NCBI GenBank assembly: GCA_963402885.1
Contig: OY727103.1
Location: 498,501 to 562,500, forward strand
DNA length: 64,000 nt
Reading direction: 5' to 3'
Source: Antedon bifida
Taxonomy: Eukaryota; Echinodermata; Crinoidea; Comatulida; Antedonidae
This document shows, piece after piece, positions 50,501 through 64,000 of this stretch. Each line of letters opens with the position of its first letter. Within the stretch, counting starts at the first letter, position 1. Below the pieces are notes generated by a model. The model did no database searches. It was not told where the DNA came from and saw nothing but the letters and a program-made list of their open reading frames with translations. The position numbers and the translations under genes are program-made.

Positions 50501-53500
50501 CAATAGATAGATTTGTAACACTTGCCTATGGTATTACTCCCCTAGACAATAATATGTAATAACTTTTTGTCAATTGGTGGTTCATTTCCACTTATGCACG
50601 CGTACGTACGCAAAACAAGAGCGTACGCGCAACGCAAGTAATTTGAGCAATCACAAGCGACAGTTCGGATCGCGGTGTGATTGGTCAAACGTTGCGCTTA
50701 CGTCATTGCGCTGCGTCCAAAAGTGCCAGCCAAGCTAAAATGTACAAATGACACCAAACATTATTAAAGGAATTATTGATTTGTGTCTATTATTACACGC
50801 ATGCGCATTTCAGACAGCTAAATTATAGCCTTTGATTTTAAGAGTTTACCATTAAGACGTAAATGAAACTATTATTCAATTTTCATTGCCGCTAAAGTGT
50901 ATACTTAATTGACGACTTAAGCACGCCACCATCAGCAGTAAAACAATTTCAAAGAACTGTTTCTATTTCTGTTAAGACCAGTAATTTTGCCTACTTTCTC
51001 GCGTTTCGTTTCCTCGATTGACAGCGTACTAAATTACAGCATTTTAATGTGAACGTGTGTGAACTTAAGTGGTATTAAGCAAGTGCTTAGATAACATAAT
51101 TTACTCAGACCATGTAATTCCTAATTCATACTCATCACATTATTTACATTGGCTCCTTTGCAAACTACGACCGTTTGTTAATTACATCTAAGATATTACT
51201 AAAATATTTAAAACTGTAGTCCAGAGGTTGAATTGGGTATGGGAAGGTTAATAAAATGCAAGTTGTATAAAACACACCTTATTTCATCGTTGCTTAATTC
51301 TGCAAACTAAAGAAATGACCGTTTCACAATCAGTGTAGGCCCCTACAAATCCTAAACATTCTCAGTTAAAAACCTATGTTTTGTAGGCCTACATAAATTA
51401 GACTGCTGTTTACAATGCAAGGTAACCACGTGACTGTGACGTAATCCTGATCAATATTCGTTTTCATTAGAATGGTTTGATATAATTTATGACTACTTAA
51501 ACGACAACGACGACATACAAATAAAGTATCGCTGCTAGGCGATATAACATTTTCTGGGTACGTTAAATCAAAGTGACAATGATGTTGTGTATTGGTTATA
51601 TAATAAAGCTAGCATAAATAAAATGAGGCAGTACATATACATTCCTACATATTTTATTAATAATTCTTTTTTATTGATGTTTGATGTCAATATAATTATG
51701 TCTGATAACTATATTACTTCATCACAGTCACAAAGTCTACGCACGCGTACAACGTTATCATCGATGTTTAAACGCGTGCCACAAATTTCAACGATGTTTA
51801 AACGCGTGCCACAAATTTCATCGATGTTTAAACGCGTACCACAAATTGTATCGATGTTTAAACGCGTGCCACAAATTTTATCGATGTTTAAACGCGTGCC
51901 ACAAATTGTATCGATGTTTAAACGCGTGCCACAAATTTTATCGATGTTTAAACGCGTGCTACAAACAGTAACTTTTGTATACAATGCACATCATTGATAT
52001 TTATGCATGGATCAGATTCACAAAATAAATGTTTTCACGGACTGTTCATACAGTACCTGAACGTGAATAAATTCCTTTTTGAATTATACTATTGACGTGA
52101 TGTATTTTAAATAACCGGCAAACAGAGAGAGCAACTGAAATTAAATTCAAATATAAATGTCATTATTCAATACCACGTCGTGTCATCGGATTATGTAACA
52201 TTATACAGGACTACAACTGATTATGTAAAACCATTTCAACTTTCGAGATTTTACAAATCAAAGTAGGCTATTTCACGACCGTTAATAATTAGTTTGGATT
52301 GGTTTATTTATCAGCATTATGTCAGTGATATCACGAAGAAGGAACGCATTGCGCGCGTACAATTACACATCGTGCCATTCGCACTGCGCGCGTACAATTA
52401 TAAATCGTGCCATTCGAACTGCGCGCGTACAATTACACATCGTGCCATTCGCATTGCGCGTACAATTACACATCAGTTTTAACATGCGTGAGAAAAACAT
52501 AAAACCGTGAAATGTCTAAAAAAAACCAATTATTCACCAGATGTCTAGAATTAATTATGATAAATATGAACCGTGGACGTTAATCCGATGATGGGGATAT
52601 TGTATTAATCTTAATCTTAGTCTTGTTTAACACAGCACATTGAACTATCATAAAAAACACAATGTCAATTTATGGTCGGAATCAATCGTACTGTTTATGA
52701 TAATTTGTAACATTTTGTTTTATGAACATTACATATTAATGTTTGCATTACTCTGTTCTGTCATGGAGGAAAAATCTGCATGATTTTTTCTTTACCACAT
52801 TTTGTCTATGGCAATAATGATGATGGCCTAAATTCACCTAAACACTTGTTTGTAAATTATTATTCAATGAGAATGTTGCTAGAGGCTTACCAAAGCACCT
52901 AGTGCATGTTATAGTAACATGTTGGCCACGAGGAGAATTCCTTTTTTTTAGTCTGAAACAAAGTGATCAATCAATCAATTATGTTTAAGGAGTGTGATAG
53001 ATAACGTATAGTGTGTACAATCGAGTGAATTGGAACAAGCATTGAGAAAATAAGAATAATGTATTAGTTTTATGTTATTTTTATGGAACAACGAAGCTGG
53101 AGACAGAGTAAAATGGCGTCCGCATGGCGCGATGTTGTCCTGAAGTGGACAGACAACAGCTGAGAAGGAGGAAGATGATGATTTTATGGACGAACACGCC
53201 TGACACGTATAAATTAATGTTTTTTTAATCGTTTTGTTTTGTAGAGAAACGTTGCTGCGGTGGTCTATGTTGTGGACAAGGTCTAGCACTTGGAATCCTA
53301 GTATGCATTTACTTCGTCTTTGTGTTACCTCTCGGTGAGTCACGATTCAACCGTCATTATCATTATGATCGCGCGCTAAAGCGTGGTTACCACTAGCGAC
53401 GCAACGCAAGGACGTACGCACAACGCGAGCGAGTTGACCAATGACAAGCCACTGTTCAAATAATCCATCGCTTGTGATTGGTCAAATCACTTACGTTGCG

Positions 53501-53890
53501 TTACGTCCTTGCGTTGCGTCGCTAGTGGGAACCAAGCTTTATTTTTTGCTAAGGTAGATTCTGATATGTTGATACGATGCATGACGATGTCAATAAGACT
53601 GATGTGGCGATGTTGATGAGGGGTGTATTATGGAACCAAATCAAAATTTATAAACATAATAATACCGTGTTTTCTTTTTTTTTCTAGGCCTATTCCTGGC
53701 GATGGTCGGCGGGCAAAAGCGACCATCGCTTATAGGCATCGGGCTGGCAGTTATTTTCGTACCTCTGATTTTCTTTGTGATTGCGTGTTTCATGGAGACG
53801 AAAAGAAGAAGGAATCGAGACCAGTTCGAGACTAGATTGAGAATGAACTCAATCGAAGAGGGCTCATCTCCGCCGTCATCACCGAGTTAG
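44566..53890 (+). CDS. Small two-helix membrane protein, isoform from first exon A
   Basis: Exons 44566-44650, 53245-53334 and 53688-53890 join in phase to give 125 aa. Exon A encodes an acidic N-terminus (MVEPLDEKNTTEIVVPINGE). The shared exons encode a cysteine-rich turn (EKRCCGGLCCGQG), a hydrophobic helix (LALGILVCIYFVFVLPLG), a short basic loop (GGQKRPS), a second helix (LIGIGLAVIFVPLIFFVIAC), a basic stretch (ETKRRRNRDQFETRLR) and a Ser/Pro tail ending SSPPSSPS. The paired cysteines before helix 1 could be palmitoylated and both ends are predicted cytosolic. I do not recognise the family. Splice sites are strong (TTTTGTAG and TTTTTTTCTAG acceptors). An alternative first exon lies at 47311. 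The large second intron contains tandem repeats and family-2 elements. Confidence 0.72.
44838..44905 (-). mobile_element. tRNA-derived SINE-like fragment
   Basis: On the minus strand an A-box-like TAGTTGGTGTG is followed by B-box-like GGTTCAAATCG at tRNA-like spacing. It sits in intron 1 (after exon A) of the two-helix membrane gene. Confidence 0.4.
45355..45612. repeat. Family-2-related tandem repeat
   Basis: About 2.3 units of some 120 bp carrying CAATTTGACCAATCACACAA and GCGTACTGACGCG, with CCTAGGTTACCATCACTAGG at one junction; related to family-2 ends. Confidence 0.65.
46752..46832. repeat. Three copies of a ~28-bp CG-rich repeat
   Basis: TTTCTCCATTGCTAGCGCGC-type units in the first intron of the two-helix membrane gene. 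Confidence 0.75.
47311..47368 (+). CDS. Alternative first coding exon (B) of the two-helix membrane gene
   Basis: ATG at 47311 opens MARPGAYTNTTVVYKSLRQ and stops at a good donor (CAAG/GTATGT). It ends in phase 1, exactly like exon A, so splicing to 53245 continues as EKRCCGG and gives a 116-aa isoform. The frame is open upstream but no other ATG is in frame before it. The sequence 47.1-47.3 kb is CG-rich, fitting an own promoter. Confidence 0.6.
49049..49217. mobile_element. Family-2 inverted-repeat element, full length
   Basis: Ends TTGGTTACCACTAGGACG and CGTCCTAGTCAGAAAACCAAGCT (inverted), with AGTTGACCAATCATAAGCGA and CGCTTGTCATTGGTCAAC arms. Runs directly into a tandem array. Confidence 0.75.
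49218..49528. repeat. Tandem array of three ~102-bp units derived from a family-2 end
   Basis: Units start at about 49216, 49318 and 49420 and contain AATCACGACACAGAATATG, ATGCGTTGCGTTTCTGCGC and AGTGAAAAACCAAG. The third has a 6-bp insert. They are near-identical, so recent, and happen to be open in one frame. Confidence 0.85.
50600..50738. mobile_element. Family-2 element, decayed ends
   Basis: Arms ACGCGCAACGCAAGTAATTT and GTGATTGGTCAAACGTTGCG with AATCACAAGCGAC centre. Confidence 0.65.
51761..51970. repeat. Seven-unit 30-bp minisatellite
   Basis: Exactly 30-bp units with TCGATGTTTAAACGCGTGCC; open on both strands because the period is a multiple of three. Intron of the two-helix membrane gene. 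Confidence 0.9.
52351..52474. repeat. 35-bp tandem repeat, about 3.6 units
   Basis: Units start at 52351, 52386, 52421 and 52456 with GCGCGCGTACAATTACACAT and CGTGCCATTCGCACT. Confidence 0.85.
53378..53540. mobile_element. Family-2 inverted-repeat element, best-preserved copy
   Basis: Long inverted arms: GGTTACCACTAGCGACGCAA on the left and TTGCGTCGCTAGTGGGAACC on the right, with CCAATGACAAGCCACTGTTC and CATCGCTTGTGATTGGTC inside. Intron of the two-helix membrane gene. Confidence 0.8.
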
Positions 53891-54212
53891 ATGATGCTAC
53901 AACAGATAGTGTTTAACCAGCATAGTGTGACGCGGTGGACATGTTTGAAATGATCAAATCCAACGCGTTTCTAAACTCGCTTTGTAACGCATTATCGAAC
54001 GCATTTTTGTGTGCCAAATGTTTACTGAATGCATCCATCGATGACGTCATAGACTGATATGATGTAACATTTTTGATTTGGCAATGTTTTGCCTTTGATC
54101 GAGAGGGAAGTATCAAATGAAAGATGGCGTCCGAATAATTTATGTAACGTATACATCTTGCTATTGTTGTTAACCCACATTCCAGTTGTACGCCGTTCAC
54201 AAAATTACAATT

Positions 54213-54222
54213 AATAAATAAA
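54213..54222 (+). terminator. Candidate poly(A) signals of the two-helix membrane gene
   Basis: Two overlapping AATAAA hexamers about 323 nt after the stop codon. Confidence 0.5.
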
Positions 54223-54742
54223 ATTCAGAAGTTTGAGTGAAATCATATCAAAAGGTTCGGGCATATAAACGTCTGAATGTATACGCGCAAACACATGATC
54301 ATGCGCAGTAGGCCTATCAGATATTTGAAATATCGCTAAGCGCTTGTTATTTTCAATGATTTCTGGACGTACAATATTTGAAGTTGTAATAATATGTTTA
54401 ACAATACTAATTTGATGCAATAAATACCCCACCTTTTGTACCCTTTATACGATCGGACCAATAATTACCGTATCGGACCAATAAGTACCGTATCGGACCA
54501 AATTACGGCCCGTCGAGTTAATTTATCTATCGAAGCCTTTCCGTAACTATCATTCCGTAATTTTAAAAAACGTTTGTAAATTGTTATATTTTGTTTCTAT
54601 AATGAATGTGTATAGCGGTTTCTAATTTTTTGAATGTTTGTATATATTTAATTATTTTGTGCAATGATAAGCTTAACTATCGCATTCAAGTATTACAGCT
54701 GTGTATTATAATATTATATTGTTGGTGACGTAATAGCACAAT

Positions 54743-54862
54743 AAAGCTTGGTTCCCACTCAAACCAAACTGTCGCTTGTGATTGGTCAACTCACTTGCGT
54801 TGCGCGTACGCCATTCCGTTGCGCGCACGCCATTGCGTCCAATTGATGAGAACCAAGCTTTA
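54743..54862. mobile_element. Family-2 element, shortened left arm
   Basis: Ends AAGCTTGGTTCCCACTC and ATGAGAACCAAGCTTTA; right arm has GATTGGTCAACTCACTTGCG. Confidence 0.75.
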
Positions 54863-57800
54863 ATGATGGGTAGTCGTAACAAATCACTTACACATTGACA
54901 TTTGACCTAACCACGCCCATATCATAAATGACAATATATGAATATATTAATTTTGTTAGCAAGAAAGAGTACTTAATATTTACTGAATAACTAATGTACG
55001 ACATAAAATGCATAACATAATACACTTAAAAAAATAAGCATTACTTAAGTATTAACTTAAAAATGAAGTAATTATTAGTTCGTCAGTGTTATAAGTAAGA
55101 TACTGTGTTGGTGTGGTATCTGTCTTGTACCATTTGTAAGCCAGTCTCTTAAGACCTAGCAGAGATGACGGGCATTATATATTAGACATTGTATTACTTT
55201 ATAAATTAAATCTTCATAAATTGAAATGGAATATTGATATCGTCGTATCAAGTTTATTTACATTTGTTAATCGTGATATCTCCTCCATACGCAATGTAAC
55301 ATCATTAATATCATGCGCGCCTTACGCAGGAGAATGATGTTGTGGCATGGATGGTGTCCATGGGTAGTGATGTCAACTATGACGAGGGTCACAAATTTCA
55401 CGCGCGCGTACTAAAGCCGAGCAATTATTATCAGTCTTAGAACGCACGCACCAAATGTTGTACTGTTCGTTTTCTATCATCGTAAACTAAATTAGTGTTT
55501 GTGTATCGAGCTCATAGAATAGCAGAATGTGTAAACGCTATGTCTGTAATGTTCGACACTTAATTTAAGCATCGATCATGCTGGTCTATGGCGCGCCAAG
55601 CTGGTCATACCGAAACATTCAATCTCAACAAGAAGATTTCGTTTGTGAAATATTAGCAATGCGTATTTACCCAAGTACAGCGGTTTTGTGGATTGCTTTG
55701 TAAATAATTGTTTTAAGGACGGTTGGTCGAATATCTTCTCGATTCAATTTTCTGCTCCGTCGATTCAGCTGTAAAATTGCTTCAAGACTTCCATTTACCA
55801 CGCATGCGCTTTTGGGTTCTAAAATTAAATTACGATGGATTCTTGTGTTGTTGGCGCTGAGTTTCGTATATCAATCAAATGGTTTTTACCAGCATAACAC
55901 GACTACGAAACAAATTTATGAATAAATAATCAATAATGCGAACTCAAAAGAAAGTTATTGATTTGATTTATTAAAACGCTAGAGGCGGCGTAATATCAGC
56001 GCGTAATATCAGCGCAGAATAAAACACAGAGCATGAATGACAATTAAACATACAACAACAACATTTAAGTATGGCATTTATATATTGGGGTTATGATTGG
56101 TCTTCACTACATATGTCCTACTTGCGTACAATGACGCCAACAGCGCGCAACGCGTTGCGCGTTGACAATAAGTGTACGCGTGCGTAAACATCGTGTCTTA
56201 CGAAAGTTTATAAATTGATACCCCGTATAGCGTAATATTTGATAAAACGCACAGGTAATGTTTTATTTATTTATTATTTTTGCTATGATCATTGCTAGCT
56301 ATCTCAACCATTGGTGTAATTGATTCAATATCACACTGATGTTATTGTTCATTACAATGTATCATTAATTATATTATGTTATTCCACAGTAGTATATGTA
56401 GTATGACAACATTAATGGAATGTGAAACATTACTATTGTATAGATACATTTTAAAATACACAATATTAATAACATAAATTAAACTTTATCTTAAAATAAC
56501 GATAGTCTGGTTTCAAATATCAAACGTTCATATTGGTTATGTAATAAACTATTAATAGATCATGGGCTGTAATGATCTTTCAATTACGTCACAGGGCATA
56601 ATTTATTATTATAAATGAAATGTATTGATGAAACAATAGTGGCGTCAGTTGTAGCGCTATTTCTATACAAGGTTGATGAGTAAAAGAAACATATTAGGCT
56701 GTTGTACATTTCCAACAGCCACGTTGTAAAAGTGCTACGTTCAATGTTATATATTTTGCAATTTCATAATAATGATAATATATATCGGATATATTTGAAT
56801 AAAATGTGCGACTCCTAATCATCATGACGTTGTTTCGTTTCTGATTTCATATTTAGGGACAAGAATAACGTTATCATGTTTTACAACTGTTATAACAGCA
56901 TTTTTCAAAATGTTCTGATGCCGCAACGAAAATCAATGTCAGTTACATCACAAAATGAACGCGCGCGTACACAATATGTATTGTTTTATCAGGGTTTAAA
57001 CGCGCATGACGTCATGTGTTTCTGCACAACACTACTGCATTGTGTATATGCACGTAACAAGGAGGACTACGGCTAGCTAACAATTAGATATTACAGATAT
57101 CTATAATTATTACAAAACGTAAAACAATATTGCACTGTTTTACTCGTTGCATCTGTTCCTATTAATCAATCGTTTTAGTCCATCAATTTCGTAAATTACA
57201 ACATACACAGATTAAGGTCATGAGCAAGTAGTGCTTAGTAACAAATGTTACAGCGATTTAATGACGTCATCAGATGTCATTACAATAATGTTGTGTTTAA
57301 TATCAGCAGGTCGTCGAGTCTGTAGTGAAATCTACCTAATCGATCACGTGGCTCAGTAATACATTACAATACGCGACACGTGACCGATCGATCAATGAGG
57401 TATGTGTATTGATGAATGATGGGATAATGAGAGTACATTTGTATGTTTTTATGGAATATGCTTTCAGGACATAAATTATACATAATATATGTTGTGGATG
57501 GTGTTTTAGCTGTGTTTAAAAAACAATATTTGTCAATGACTTGTTTGCTACATTTTCTACTTTACAGCAAAGAAATACATTCATATGATATACGATAATT
57601 ATTATAACGAATACTTTATATTATCTCCAAATAAATGGTAACAAACTACATTAATTAATTATCTACTATTAAAATCATTAATTTGCATTTTCGTGCTTAC
57701 TATTTCAGAAACTCTTTCCTACTGGAGGTGAACTTTAATTAGGATATTATGCAGTGTTTTGTTAGACATTATGGTTACTTATACTATGTAATATAATTAA

Positions 57801-58531
57801 GAATGTTTTATTTTCTTTCGCGGGATATCCTTTCCGGTTTGTACAAGTTTGACGTCATAAACTATAATTTGGTAATGCATAGTGTTGATGATACAAATGG
57901 AAAAAGATTGCAAAATACATAGAGGTAGTTTGTTTGTTTGTTCTCTCTTATAGGCATAGATACGGTTCTTGGTTCTTGTGGACGGTAAATAGCCATACTA
58001 ATGGTGTACACACACCAGTGGTGGATCTAGTATATTGTAATAGTAGGAGCTGGGGTGAGCGGTTGGGAAGGAAGGAAAGGGGTGTATATGCCAACACACC
58101 ATATTTTATATTTTCATTATAATATATTCTATAAATTCTAATATCATATAATAGGTTATCTAATTAAAAGATTACATTCATTCTAAATACTAATAAATAT
58201 TGTTAAATCATCATTGCATTGCTTGTGCAAAAGTATCATAAAAATATTATTAAACATTTTTATTATTATTAAAAATATTATTTTAAATCATTGCATTGCT
58301 TGTGCAAAAGTATAATCAAAAATTGCATTGTTAAATTAAAGTGTTATATTTTTAAAAACAGCCACAAGATTGTGAGACACTATGATATACCAGGGAATAC
58401 GGTGGATTTCTTCCTCGGGTATAGGGCTACGATCTGTTAATTTCATCCATCTGCTTCTGGAAGACCAAGCTAACTTATTTACTAGCAGTTGTATCATTAC
58501 GTATTAGACAGTAATTTCTGATAGTAGACCC
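54863..58531. other. Intergenic stretch without a recognised gene
   Basis: No exon chain or known domain on either strand. AT-rich with scattered CG-rich patches (for example GCGCGC runs near 55.3, 56.15 and 56.96 kb). Short open frames here have neither paired splice sites nor recognisable motifs. Confidence 0.55.
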
Positions 58532-58537
58532 TTTATT
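58532..58537 (-). terminator. Candidate poly(A) signal of the ABCC8/9-like gene
   Basis: AATAAA on the minus strand about 90 nt after the stop. A second AATAAA overlaps the last codons (AAT AAA TAA) and is too early to be the sole signal. Confidence 0.35.
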
Positions 58538-58625
58538 TACTGATTGATTGATACATTGATTGTGTTATTAGTCGATTAGTAAAAGTGTTATTGTGCAGGT
58601 TAAATAACCACTCTGATTGGCTACA

Positions 58626-63582
<4,957 letters not shown>

Positions 63583-64000
63583 CTAGAAACGAAAAACAAA
63601 AACAAATTATGTGAAACATGGTTAATGGTTTACTGAACATGGTGGCTCTATAACAATAATAACATTTGGGAGGTTTTTTTCCTTTTCAATTTTTTTTTCA
63701 TTTTTTACTCTCAATAAAAAAAGTCTTGTGCTCAGGAAATTCATAACAAAAAAAAAAGAATATCTAAAAGGAAATGTCACATTAAAATATACTAGACAGA
63801 TTTCTTTGGGGAGAATTTGTTTGGCCAAGATGTTCAATACATCACTGTATAGATGTATACCATGCATGTATTATCAAACATTGTCTCTAAAACTGTTTTT
63901 ATTGGTTGTATAAGAAAATAAAACGGTTTAGTGCCTGTAAGGTTTAGAGAAAGTATTTCTTTGTATTGGATTCCTACATATTATATTCTTTGCATGTCAA

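Noticed and set aside
53080-53200. ATGGCGTCCGCATGGCG as a third first exon of the two-helix gene
   Set aside because: The frame meets a stop after 16 codons and no donor lies before the 53245 acceptor.

Overview
This is animal nuclear DNA: intron-rich and AT-rich, with many short coding exons bounded by GT/AG sites, miniature inverted-repeat elements and minisatellites, and no bacterial gene organisation. Protein content (Porcupine, peroxisomal acyl-CoA oxidase, LEM-domain MAN1, a sulfonylurea-receptor-type ABC protein) is metazoan. CG-rich palindromic patches and the repeat style suggest a marine invertebrate deuterostome, possibly an echinoderm; the species assignment is a guess.

Layout. 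1-520 (-): first exon of an acidic protein running off the left edge, perhaps TBC1D30-like. 1335-7019 (-): complete PORCN, the Wnt O-acyltransferase, 12 coding exons, 481 aa. 8929-9231 (+): single-exon 100-aa one-pass membrane protein. 9.2-13.3 kb: no gene seen. 13323-22386 (-): complete acyl-CoA oxidase, 15 exons, 657 aa, ending in the peroxisomal signal SKL. 22763-23975 (+): divergently transcribed MADF-BESS regulator, 3 exons, 217 aa. 24.0-28.5 kb: no gene seen. 28509-42492 (-): complete LEMD3/MAN1, 14 exons, 821 aa. 44566-53890 (+): small two-helix membrane protein with two alternative first coding exons. 53.9-58.6 kb: no gene seen. 58626-63582 (-): last 11 exons of an ABCC8/9-like (SUR-type) ABC protein that continues beyond the right edge.

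Exon models were assembled by hand by matching reading phase across GT/AG junctions; phases agree at every junction of the five multi-exon genes, and each product lines up with its family from end to end where complete. The genes are functionally unrelated (Wnt lipidation, peroxisomal beta-oxidation, nuclear envelope and SMAD control, ABC/K-channel type protein); no operon-like logic is expected. The only promoter-sharing arrangement is the head-to-head ACOX/MADF pair.

The non-coding part is dominated by two repeat families. Family 1 is a ~150-bp hairpin element (inverted ends AAGCTCTGTCTACACTATC), 18 copies, all in 1.9-41.3 kb and 60.1-63.5 kb and often close to exon ends. Family 2 is a ~110-165-bp CG-rich inverted-repeat element (ends AAGCTTGGTTCCCACTAG), mostly in 45-59 kb where family 1 is absent. 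Many minisatellites lie in introns, four of them abutting or copying 5' splice sites. No canonical tRNA or rRNA gene and no CRISPR was seen; four tRNA-promoter-like SINE fragments are noted.
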